64,000 nucleotides of DNA. It comes from Butyricicoccus pullicaecorum. Lineage in GTDB: Bacteria; Bacillota; Clostridia; Oscillospirales; Butyricicoccaceae. Position numbers and translations under genes: made by a program. Shown here in pieces: positions 37,316 through 44,378 of the stretch. Numbering within the stretch: position 1 is the stretch's first letter; the number at the start of each line of letters is the position of its first letter. The notes beneath the pieces were generated by a model, which was not told where the DNA came from, searched no databases, and saw only the letters and a program-made list of their open reading frames with translations. Location of the stretch: the NCBI GenBank assembly GCA_018366035.1, contig JAGZIW010000002.1, forward strand, positions 221,724 through 285,723. The letters run 5' to 3'.

Positions 37316-37501
37316 ATGTTATTCTGGATGCACGCATTGTATTTTATGCTTCGTGTACAAGGTGCAGGCGGCTCTTTTCCCCGTCCGCTCAGCACTGAGG
37401 AGGAAGAAAACTGTCTCAATCGGCTTGCGCAGGGAGACAGTTCCGCGCGTGATGAACTGATTGAACACAACCTGCGTTTGGTTGCGCATATTGTTAACAA
37501 G
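37316..37501 (+). CDS. sigK: sigK 5' segment (interrupted gene, part 1 of 3)
   Basis: First 62 codons of sporulation sigma-K. A short pro-sequence ([20 protein letters not shown]) is followed by [14 protein letters not shown] and [16 protein letters not shown], the start of sigma region 2. AAAGGGG precedes the ATG. Beyond codon 62 the frame runs into element 1 and stops at 37517-37519 after five unrelated residues (IPCKR). On its own it cannot work as a sigma factor. It lies just outside the CAAGA repeat shared with 42177-42181. I see no clear sigma-E promoter upstream. Confidence 0.93.
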
Positions 37502-39107
37502 ATCCCCTGCAAAAGGTAAATGGCTTCCGTAAAAAATAGACGGAAGCCATCTGCTCCAGTCCAAACTGTACATATAAATGTATTTTTTCTTTTGTGCTGT
37601 CAGCACATACCACGGCCTTTTGTAAAATGGACGCCGCCACTTCTTGATGAAGGATTCCGCCAAGTTCCTCCTCTATTACCCGCATCACTGTTTCTTTTCC
37701 TATCTGCTCTTGCTTTTGCTGCGCTGTATTTTCTTTTTGCTGTCTGTATAATATCCTGCGCTGTTCATTCAATCTATCATTCTGTTCCTTAAAATCCTCA
37801 TTTGTCAGCAAACCTTCTATGCTCAGTTCCAAAAGCCTTTCCTTTTTGTGCGCAACCTGTACAAGCTGTCTGTCAATGGCAGCCACACGCTCTGCACACC
37901 TGCCACCATATGCTGTCTTTTGAACGCTCTTCCAAACCAGCTCCAAAATTTCCTTCCGGTCAATCGGAATCTCTGGAAACAGTACACTCAAAACCCTATT
38001 TAATTCCTCTGTGCGCACATTTGGCAGGTCACAGCCCGCCCGCCCCTGCTGACGATACAACCGACAGCTCCAATATTCTGTTTCGCCCTCCGCCGTATGA
38101 AATGCTCTGCGGTGACAGGGTACCTGATGCTTTTCACAAAATATCTTTCCGCTATATGGATACCGATTTTGATAGGCGTATGTATGTGCCCTTGCATTTG
38201 CTCCTCTGGACTCCAATATTGCGTTTGCCTTTTCCCACACGGTCTCTGAAACGATTGCAGGAACGGTTTCGTCCGGATAGAGCACCCAATCCTTCTGCCT
38301 GAGCACGATACGCCGCTTGGTCCGATAATCCACCGACTCGGTTTTATGTCCGCAATACCAGCCCTTGTATTTCGGATTTTTCAAAATATTTCGAATGGTT
38401 GCCTCACTAAAGGCTTCCCCAGCCCGATTGGTATAACCCTCCTGTGTTAGTCTTTGTGCCAGTCTGCGCACACCATATTGCCCTGTCGCATAAAGCGTAA
38501 ATATACGGCGGACGATTTGCGCTTCTTCCTCTTTGATATACAATTTACCTCCCTTTTTTTCATATCCCCACATCAAGTCATTCCCCAGCACACGCCCGTT
38601 GCGTATAGACTGGCGAAATCCAAACTTGAGACGTTCCGATAGCTTGCGCACCTCATCTTGTGCAACTCCAGCCATAACCACCAGCCGAAATTCACTGTCT
38701 GCATCGAGCGTATTGATATTATCATTCTGGAACAAGACGCCAACGCCTGCCTCCAGTAATTCCTGTGTATAGCGAATACTATCCAGTGTGTTGCGCGAGA
38801 AACGTGAAATTTCTTTGGTGATAATAAAGTCAAATCGTCCACAATGTGCATCTGCAATCATACGTAAAAAATCCTCTCTCTTATCTGTACTGGTTCCGGA
38901 AATTCCCTCATCAACATAGCCCTCAACAAAAATCCAATTCCGGTTCTTTTGGATTTGCTCTGTATAGTACTGTACCTGATTTTTAAGACTTCCCTGCTGC
39001 TCGAGCTTGTCAGTCGAAACACGCGCATAATAGGTCACACGAAGCGGTAAATCATAGAGAGATTTGCCCATACGCATCTGTTCTCTTAACTTTTGAATTC
39101 GTTTCAT
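37494..39107 (-). CDS. Large serine recombinase of sigK element 1
   Basis: 537 residues. The resolvase catalytic domain (YYARVSTD, catalytic Ser31; [11 protein letters not shown] near 96) is followed by the recombinase domain (to about 290). Then come a zinc-ribbon ([11 protein letters not shown]...[17 protein letters not shown] near 325-370) and a coiled-coil tail. SpoIVCA-type in architecture. Its TAA stop (37494-37496) lies within the sigK 5' segment, so the gene spans the element boundary. After excision the circle would give a TGA one codon earlier, leaving the protein intact. Preceded by a SHOCT-like gene and a sigma-E-like promoter. Confidence 0.93.
   Translation of the reverse strand: MKRIQKLREQMRMGKSLYDLPLRVTYYARVSTDKLEQQGSLKNQVQYYTEQIQKNRNWIFVEGYVDEGISGTSTDKREDFLRMIADAHCGRFDFIITKEISRFSRNTLDSIRYTQELLEAGVGVLFQNDNINTLDADSEFRLVVMAGVAQDEVRKLSERLKFGFRQSIRNGRVLGNDLMWGYEKKGGKLYIKEEEAQIVRRIFTLYATGQYGVRRLAQRLTQEGYTNRAGEAFSEATIRNILKNPKYKGWYCGHKTESVDYRTKRRIVLRQKDWVLYPDETVPAIVSETVWEKANAILESRGANARAHTYAYQNRYPYSGKIFCEKHQVPCHRRAFHTAEGETEYWSCRLYRQQGRAGCDLPNVRTEELNRVLSVLFPEIPIDRKEILELVWKSVQKTAYGGRCAERVAAIDRQLVQVAHKKERLLELSIEGLLTNEDFKEQNDRLNEQRRILYRQQKENTAQQKQEQIGKETVMRVIEEELGGILHQEVAASILQKAVVCADSTKEKIHLYVQFGLEQMASVYFLRKPFTFCRGSC
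37498..37502. repeat. Element 1 left core repeat CAAGA
   Basis: Direct partner of 42177-42181. In the predicted circle junction the flanks give GCAG-N14-CTGC centred on the AA of this core, a weak dyad that favours this alignment. Confidence 0.65.
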
Positions 39108-39108
39108 T

Positions 39109-39237
39109 CTATCTCTCCCTAGCCTGCTCCTGCTCCAAAAATGTATAAGCGCATAAATATTGCTCCTCCGAAATCAGGCCGCGCTGCCACATTCGCCGAA
39201 TCAGTGCAGCCGCCAAACGATATTCAAGTGCTGTCAT
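39109..39237 (-). CDS. SHOCT-like small protein of element 1
   Basis: 42 residues, ATG at 39237 after GGAGGGAGTTAA, stop one base from the recombinase start. The sequence LAAALIRRMWQRGLISEEQY follows the SHOCT pattern (hydrophobic helix, Gly-x-Ile-Ser-x-x-x-Tyr/Phe). It is co-transcribed with the recombinase. An accessory role such as directionality control is possible, but the sequence alone does not show it. Confidence 0.75.
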   Translation of the reverse strand: MTALEYRLAAALIRRMWQRGLISEEQYLCAYTFLEQEQARER

Positions 39238-39259
39238 TTAACTCCCTCCCTGTGACAGA

Positions 39260-39288
39260 ATTTTATGTTGCTGCAACAAGTACTATAC
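39260..39288 (-). promoter_or_regulatory. Sigma-E-like promoter of the element 1 recombinase operon
   Basis: Minus strand GTATAGT (39288-39282), 14-bp spacer, CATAAAAT (39267-39260), close to the B. subtilis sigma-E consensus (KMATATT-N14-CATACAHT). Thirty bases upstream of the small gene's ribosome-binding region. spoIVCA of B. subtilis is also sigma-E controlled. Confidence 0.5.
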
Positions 39289-39329
39289 CCATTCAAAATT
39301 TCCTAAAAATTTTTTAATTTCCTTATGTA

Positions 39330-39359
39330 TTGAATAACTGTGTCGATATACTATATAAT
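39330..39359 (+). promoter_or_regulatory. Sigma-A promoter of the FapA-CheX-CheY cargo
   Basis: TTGAAT (39330-39335), 18-bp spacer, TATAAT (39354-39359). Suggests vegetative expression of the cargo, unlike the recombinase operon. Confidence 0.6.
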
Positions 39360-39413
39360 GAGGTTCTTATAGAAGCTCTTTCCCTATTTTTTACCTAAAG
39401 GGGGCCATCATTG

Positions 39414-41150
39414 ATGAGTTTTGCAAAGAAAATCTTATCACGTTTTTTCGGTTCCGCTGATGAAGGCGCTGAAATACATAACGAAACACAACCAGAGTCT
39501 GCACCAGATTCTTTGACTGAGGAACCATCTGCTGTTGAAATTGCCGAAGAACCCGCGCTCCCAGAGCCCGATCCAACGCATATCGTCCTTCCAGAAGATC
39601 ACGCGCTCCACCAGCTTTGGCAGAGACAGGCAGACCAAACAGAAAACCTCCCCCCTATACAGCTTGAGCTCTCCCCCGCTGACTATGCGGAACTTCCCCT
39701 GTCACCAGAGGAACTGGCACATGAGGCGTCATCTTTCCGGCAGATGCTCGATCGCTCTGCCCAAAAACGTACATGGATGATCTCTGTTGCTGCCGCTGCT
39801 GAGGAAATTCCTGATTTAGATGCACAAATCAATGTACATCTCTCTCAAAATCAGATGGCTGCATGGATCATCATTTACCCTCCTATCGGGCAGGGACAAG
39901 AGTTTGATAAGAATATGCTCTCACAAACGCTCAAGCAGTGCAAAGTAAGCTTTGGTCTGGATACCGCACTTCTGGAATCTCTTCCCACGCTGGAAAACCG
40001 ATATTTTCATATTTTTCCGATTGCGCGCGGCGTTTATCCGGTTGATGGCGTAGATGGGGAAGTCATTGACCATTTTCCGCGTGTAATCGAGCACGAAGTT
40101 GTGGTTGACGAATATAATCAGGTGGACTATACTTCATTAAATCTCGTTCACAATGTCCAAGAGGGCGACGTCATCTGTGATATCAAGCTCGAAACTTCGG
40201 GCGTAGACGGCAATACAGTAACAGGCTCTATTCTGCACGCACACAATGGCGTAAAGCCGCCTATTCCACAGGGACGCAATACCGCTTTGTCAGAGGACGG
40301 TACCAAGCTGCTGGCAAGCTGTACCGGTCACGTTGAATTTTCCGTCCGCAGCTTTCAGGTGCGAGCGGTATTAGATGTTTCCGGAGATGTGGACTATTCT
40401 ATTGGAAATATCAATTTTTTAGGTGACGTCCATGTTCGAGGAGATATTACAAGCGGCTTTACTGTACGTGCTGCCGGAAACATACAGGTTGACGGCGTTG
40501 TAGAAGCCGCAACCGTAGAAGCGGGCGGAAATCTCGTCGTTGCCTGTGGAGTAACCGGTCAAGACCGCGCAATTATCCGAGCACATCAGCGCATCTATTC
40601 CAAATACTTAGAGAACTGTTATGCCTATGCACGCGAGGGTATTCAAACCGATTGTATCATCAACTGCAACATATACAGTGATACCGATGTCCTTGTCCGT
40701 TCCGGACGGGGCACAATTATCGGCGGTACCATTCGCGCATCTAAGGAAATCTCCGCAACCATTGTTGGTTCCAAAAACGAAACCGCTACCACTCTCATCT
40801 TGGGTGGACTGCCTTGTGAAGCATTTGAACGGGAACAGCTGCTTGACGAGCTTGCACAAATTGAAGCTGCAATTGCAAAGCTTGAACCCAAGCCAGATAG
40901 TCCTGCAAAAAAATCACAGTTATCCGAACAGCGTCTCAAATTATATGTTACAAAAATGAAACTCAAAAAATTTGATCAGGATTTTGATGCAATTAACGCA
41001 CAGTTCGAAGAATCAGATTCTCGGCGTGTAATTTGTACATCGATCCACCCCAGCACAACTGTCACGATTGATACGCAATCCATACAGCTTGAGCACCTAG
41101 AGCGTAACTGTATCATTCAACTGTCGCAAGGCTCCATTAAACTAATATAA
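39414..41150 (+). CDS. FapA family (DUF342) protein
   Basis: 578 residues. An acidic N-terminal stretch (15-60) and an unrecognised domain are followed from about residue 215 by FapA-type sequence: VDGVDGEVIDHFPR, a beta-helix (DVHVRGDITSGFTVRAAG, VDGVVEAATVEAGGNLVV, GRGTIIGGTIRA) and a coiled coil near 470-530. Proteins of this family polymerise or scaffold, and the precise role is unknown. ATG 39414 follows AAAGGGGG. First of three cargo genes in element 1. Confidence 0.85.
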   Translation: MSFAKKILSRFFGSADEGAEIHNETQPESAPDSLTEEPSAVEIAEEPALPEPDPTHIVLPEDHALHQLWQRQADQTENLPPIQLELSPADYAELPLSPEELAHEASSFRQMLDRSAQKRTWMISVAAAAEEIPDLDAQINVHLSQNQMAAWIIIYPPIGQGQEFDKNMLSQTLKQCKVSFGLDTALLESLPTLENRYFHIFPIARGVYPVDGVDGEVIDHFPRVIEHEVVVDEYNQVDYTSLNLVHNVQEGDVICDIKLETSGVDGNTVTGSILHAHNGVKPPIPQGRNTALSEDGTKLLASCTGHVEFSVRSFQVRAVLDVSGDVDYSIGNINFLGDVHVRGDITSGFTVRAAGNIQVDGVVEAATVEAGGNLVVACGVTGQDRAIIRAHQRIYSKYLENCYAYAREGIQTDCIINCNIYSDTDVLVRSGRGTIIGGTIRASKEISATIVGSKNETATTLILGGLPCEAFEREQLLDELAQIEAAIAKLEPKPDSPAKKSQLSEQRLKLYVTKMKLKKFDQDFDAINAQFEESDSRRVICTSIHPSTTVTIDTQSIQLEHLERNCIIQLSQGSIKLI

Positions 41151-41182
41151 AGGTGCTAATTGCCTGTAAAGGAGGCGCTCGC

Positions 41183-41689
41183 ATGAATACAATTTCTCAA
41201 GCCGAGTTTCAAAAAATTTTAGATCAGGTCTTGCAGGATATTACTCAACAGGTCGCTGGGATCCAACTATGTCCGCAGGAAGAAACGCCTGAAAACAATG
41301 AAGTGTATACCTTGTATACAACCTTTGAAGGTGGATATCAGGCCAGCATCGCACTTTGTGCAGAGGTTGCTTTGCTTACAAGGCTCACACAATATATGAT
41401 GCAGGAAGAGCATATTGCGCAAGAGGACATTGAAGATTTCGCCAAAGAATATTTTAATGTCCTTTGTGGGCAAATTGCCGCCGGTCTCTTTAATGCAACG
41501 CATATCGCTGCCCGTTTTGGTGTTCCAAACTTTCATCTGGGGCGATATACTCCCTCTGGAACTGGTGAGCAGCTTATCCTGAACTATACCAGCGATCAAC
41601 ACGAAAACGCACAAGTGATTCATCAGGCAGAGCAGCCGCTTGATCATGCAAATACACAAACAGAACAACCGCTTCATAAAAAATCTTGA
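41183..41689 (+). CDS. CheX-like domain protein
   Basis: 168 residues. The pattern EDIEDFAKEYFNVLCGQIAAGLFN near residue 83 resembles the CheX/CheC-type phosphatase helix (acidic residue and Asn), although in CheX the motif is E-x2-N. Gln replaces or shifts part of it, so activity is uncertain. AAAGGAGG sets the start at 41183. Placed between a FapA-like gene and a CheY-like receiver. Confidence 0.65.
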   Translation: MNTISQAEFQKILDQVLQDITQQVAGIQLCPQEETPENNEVYTLYTTFEGGYQASIALCAEVALLTRLTQYMMQEEHIAQEDIEDFAKEYFNVLCGQIAAGLFNATHIAARFGVPNFHLGRYTPSGTGEQLILNYTSDQHENAQVIHQAEQPLDHANTQTEQPLHKKS

Positions 41690-41722
41690 ATTATCAGTTT
41701 TTCCTGAAGGAGGAAACCTATT

Positions 41723-42091
41723 ATGAAAAAAATCATGGTCGTAGATGACTCCCGCGTCGTGCAAATCCAGCTCAGCAAAATCTTGGAGGGAACAGATTTT
41801 GAAATTGCTGCGTATTGCCGTACCGGAGAAGAAGCCATTCAAAAATACACTGAGGTTCGCCCTGACTTGATTACAATGGATATCATCATGCCCGGCATGG
41901 ACGGTTTAGAAGCTGCACGCGCAATTTTGCAAGAGCATCCGGAGGCTTGTATCCTAATGGTTTCTTCTCTCGCTTATGATGATACTATGGACGAAGCAAA
42001 GGAAATCGGTGCAAAGGGCTTTGTCTATAAGCCATTCGAGCGTGAACAAATTTTAGATTCTATGACAAAGGCATTGAGTCCAACAAAATAA
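41723..42091 (+). CDS. CheY-like single-domain response regulator
   Basis: 122 residues, a receiver domain only: MVVDDS (Asp8/9), phospho-acceptor [14 protein letters not shown] (near Asp53), VSSLAYD and KGFVYKPF (Lys104). No output domain. Likely a signalling partner of the CheX-like protein encoded just before it. Confidence 0.92.
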   Translation: MKKIMVVDDSRVVQIQLSKILEGTDFEIAAYCRTGEEAIQKYTEVRPDLITMDIIMPGMDGLEAARAILQEHPEACILMVSSLAYDDTMDEAKEIGAKGFVYKPFEREQILDSMTKALSPTK

Positions 42092-42095
42092 AAGC

Positions 42096-42134
42096 AAAAA
42101 AAGAAGCGGTTTTATTTACAACCGCTTCTTTTTT
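42096..42134 (+). terminator. Terminator of the element 1 cargo operon
   Basis: GAAGCGGT / ACCGCTTC hairpin flanked by A7 and T6, 40 bp before the middle sigK segment. Confidence 0.9.
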
Positions 42135-42176
42135 ATTTGCCCTCATTTTTATTCTTTTCCCTTTGCCGCAGCTGTT

Positions 42177-42181
42177 CAAGA
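42177..42181. repeat. Element 1 right core repeat CAAGA
   Basis: Second copy of the 5-bp core. sigK coding sequence resumes at AAG 42178. Confidence 0.65.
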
Positions 42182-42315
42182 AATACTACGCAGACCCTTC
42201 CGACCAAGATGACCTGATTTCTATCGGCACGATTGGGCTCATCAAGGCTGTGAGTTCCTATAAACCTGACAAAGGAGTAAGACTAGCCACCTATGCAGCC
42301 CGCTGCATTGAAAAT
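42178..42315 (+). CDS. sigK: sigK middle segment (part 2 of 3)
   Basis: 46 codons flanked by two elements: [20 protein letters not shown], then [26 protein letters not shown]. This is sigma region 2.1-2.4 up to the Asn codon of the conserved CIENEIL. It has no start or stop of its own. It is joined to part 1 through CAAGA and to part 3 through AAATG. Conservation of this very small stretch in the correct frame at both junctions argues that the gene is functional after rearrangement rather than decayed. Confidence 0.92.
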
Positions 42316-42316
42316 G
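42312..42316. repeat. Element 2 left core repeat AAATG
   Basis: Followed inside the element by GCTATCCTCACA (42316-42327), the exact reverse complement of TGTGAGGATAGC (46014-46025) at the other end. Confidence 0.85.
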
Positions 42317-42346
42317 CTATCCTCACACCAACGCGCGCCTTGTCAG

Positions 42347-43423
42347 TTAAGCTGTTGGCTGCTCTGTATTAGGGGAATCTGCTTCAAACCGCTGTTCTAC
42401 CAGCTTCTGATACAAGAAGATAAATAACAGTCCCACGATGATACCCAATATATTATTCTGAATTCGCAGCAAAACAGCATTTTGAATACCATATACTCCA
42501 GCAGCCATCATGAGTGCACCAAAACAGTTGAGGGCTGTCTTGTAACGATAATCTGTGGAAAATCCCAGACACAGACCGCCAACTGGCCCCAAAAAGCTAT
42601 GTAATGCTTCCGGTATCACCTGATAAATGACAAAGAAGATAGACGAGCCTACAATAACACCCAAAATACGCTGCCAAACACGTTCCTTGATGTTAACAGT
42701 CGGATAACTGGAGAACAACGATATGCAGGCAAACCCCATCCACATAAACCGCTCCATCTCGAACAAGCTGCCCAAAGTCAATACCAAACTGACTCCCAAA
42801 GCCATACGCAGTTGCCAACGGCTTTTTTCCTGAGACATCGTAAACTGTGCAGCGATTTGATGAAACCGAATTTCTTTATTCTTATCATGATGCTTAAAAT
42901 AAAGAACTGCACCACATACAAGATACCCCACTACCGTTAATCCTGCACGCCTCCAAAAAGCCGCACCGGTAACCGGATTTCCCATGAGAAAAACATAAGC
43001 AAAGCCAAACAAACCACCATTTCCAAGTTCCGGCTTGTCAGTAGTCATCAATAAGAGAGTCAAAAACGCACAGAAGTGAATACATGATGCTATGATTGGA
43101 TTGACCGCTGTTGCAACAGCCGGAGCAATCAACAAGATTGCCAAAGCCAGTGCGAGCGCTGCCATAGAATCTTTGATACAATATCCAAAATCTACAAAAC
43201 GGATTCCAAGCAGAATACAGAATAGAGAAACCCCCATCGGGTTATTCTCTGCTCCAAAGATGCCTCCAAGAACACCAACGAATATGATTGCAAACAGAAC
43301 AATCAGCAGCGCGCGCATTGCCATTGCCAACCATATTCTTCTACGCTCTCCTGCCGTTTCACATGCATGGATCTTTTCTTTTAACACCGCAGCATCTAAC
43401 TGTAACATATCATAAAATCGCAA
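42347..43423 (-). CDS. FUSC/ArAE family membrane protein
   Basis: 358 residues with two blocks of about four to six membrane helices (about 28-150 and 205-340), the layout of FUSC/aromatic acid exporter family proteins. Start ATG is 31 bp after the MarR gene stop, so the two form an operon. It would export small aromatic or similar compounds, but the substrate is unknown. The stop lies only 30 bp inside the element 2 boundary. Confidence 0.8.
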   Translation of the reverse strand: MRFYDMLQLDAAVLKEKIHACETAGERRRIWLAMAMRALLIVLFAIIFVGVLGGIFGAENNPMGVSLFCILLGIRFVDFGYCIKDSMAALALALAILLIAPAVATAVNPIIASCIHFCAFLTLLLMTTDKPELGNGGLFGFAYVFLMGNPVTGAAFWRRAGLTVVGYLVCGAVLYFKHHDKNKEIRFHQIAAQFTMSQEKSRWQLRMALGVSLVLTLGSLFEMERFMWMGFACISLFSSYPTVNIKERVWQRILGVIVGSSIFFVIYQVIPEALHSFLGPVGGLCLGFSTDYRYKTALNCFGALMMAAGVYGIQNAVLLRIQNNILGIIVGLLFIFLYQKLVEQRFEADSPNTEQPTA

Positions 43424-43454
43424 TCAAACTACCTCCCAAATCATTTTTTCCCAT

Positions 43455-43880
43455 TTATTTTCCAGTGCTTGTATTTGCGATGTGGATCAGTTCAAACATC
43501 AAGTCAAAGTTTGAACCCATTTGCCGTTTTACATCATATAACGGCTGTAAAATTGCACGATAATTTTTGCCAAGCTCGGCTTCTCCGCTCTGCGTAATAG
43601 AAAGCATATAACTTCTTTCATCTGTCGGGTGCTTTTCCTTTTGAATATAGCCTTTTTCAAATAACTTTTTCAGGCACCGGCTCACAGCCTCTTTTTTCAT
43701 TCCACTATGTCTGCTCAGTGCAAGCGGCGTACTTTCATCTGGCTCTAAATAAAGCCTCGCCAGCAGTTCCCGCTCACTTGCTGTCAGGGTCTGCGTTTTT
43801 TCCTGTGACAGTAATGCTCTGGCTAGATGATGCAGTTCCTGCTGATAGGCGAGCATTTGCAGCCAATCTGTCCGTTTCAT
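43455..43880 (-). CDS. MarR family transcriptional regulator
   Basis: 141 residues with a MarR winged helix (LTASERELLARLYL, PLALSRHSGMKKEAVSRCLKKLFEKGYI, then the wing HPTDERSYMLSIT). GGGAGG sets the start at 43880. Likely controls itself and the FUSC exporter through the palindrome at its promoter. Confidence 0.9.
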   Translation of the reverse strand: MKRTDWLQMLAYQQELHHLARALLSQEKTQTLTASERELLARLYLEPDESTPLALSRHSGMKKEAVSRCLKKLFEKGYIQKEKHPTDERSYMLSITQSGEAELGKNYRAILQPLYDVKRQMGSNFDLMFELIHIANTSTGK

Positions 43881-43902
43881 GGTTCTAAATCCTCCCAACA
43901 AG

Positions 43903-43943
43903 TTAACAAAGTTAATTATAATATTTTTCTTTCTTATTGTCAA
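43903..43943 (-). promoter_or_regulatory. Perfect-consensus promoter and palindrome of the MarR-FUSC operon
   Basis: Minus strand TTGACA (43943-43938), 17-bp spacer, TATAAT (43920-43915). TTAAC-AAA-GTTAA (43903-43915) overlaps the start region and is a probable MarR operator. Confidence 0.8.
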
Positions 43944-44006
43944 TATGCTAAATTTCTCCGCTTCCAAATTGTGCAATATATCCGAATTTCTTTCTAAAAT
44001 CCAAAA

Positions 44007-44037
44007 GCCTTCTGCAAGGTCTCGTCTTGCAGAAGGC
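44007..44037 (-). terminator. Terminator after the 66-residue gene
   Basis: GCCTTCTGCAAG / CTTGCAGAAGGC hairpin followed by TTTTGG on the minus strand. Confidence 0.8.
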
Positions 44038-44047
44038 TCCTTCTTAT

Positions 44048-44248
44048 TTATAATTCTTTTTGCTCGCTTGCTGAGATCGCCTCCATCACACTTCTCAGAA
44101 CGCCTTGCTTTTGTTCTGGCGCGCAGTTTAATTTGTTCAGTGCTGCTATGATATTCTCTGCATATACACCTGCTAATCGACACTCCAGCTTTTGTTGTGT
44201 CTCTTTGTTCTCCGGTGCATATAGGATAATGGAAACACCCTTTGCCAT
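44048..44248 (-). CDS. 66-residue protein of unknown function next to recombinase 2
   Basis: ATG at 44248 is preceded by AGGAGG with 7-bp spacing, which decides this start. The protein is mostly helical and charged (MAKGVSIILYAPENKETQQK...ISASEQKEL), with two cysteines and no recognised motif. It is divergent from recombinase 2 and shares the 130-bp region between them. Small size and position make it a candidate accessory or directionality factor, which is only inference. Confidence 0.7.
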   Translation of the reverse strand: MAKGVSIILYAPENKETQQKLECRLAGVYAENIIAALNKLNCAPEQKQGVLRSVMEAISASEQKEL

Positions 44249-44378
44249 TTTTTCTGCCTCCTGTGTCATGATTTCTCGTTCTATACTATGTATAAAAATC
44301 TTTATAGTAGACCAAAGAGGTTTTCCTCTTATCCCTTTCATATAATAGGACTGATATCCGCTGAAAGGAGCACGCACC

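Larger units (their letters stand above)
37498..42181. mobile_element. skin-like intervening element 1 in sigK (about 4679 bp)
   Basis: Bounded by CAAGA at 37498-37502 and 42177-42181. Contents: serine recombinase and SHOCT-like protein leftward; FapA-like, CheX-like and CheY-like genes rightward; a terminator before the right end. Deleting one repeat plus the interior joins HIVNK to [16 protein letters not shown] in frame. The insertion point, after the conserved HNLRLVAHI segment, is about 46 codons upstream of the classical skin site. Confidence 0.85.

Noticed and set aside
44339..44346. CATATAAT as a sigma-E or sigma-K -10 for recombinase 2
   Set aside because: The -10 resembles the consensus but the sequence 14 bp upstream (AGGTTTT) does not match a mother-cell -35, so I do not call a promoter.
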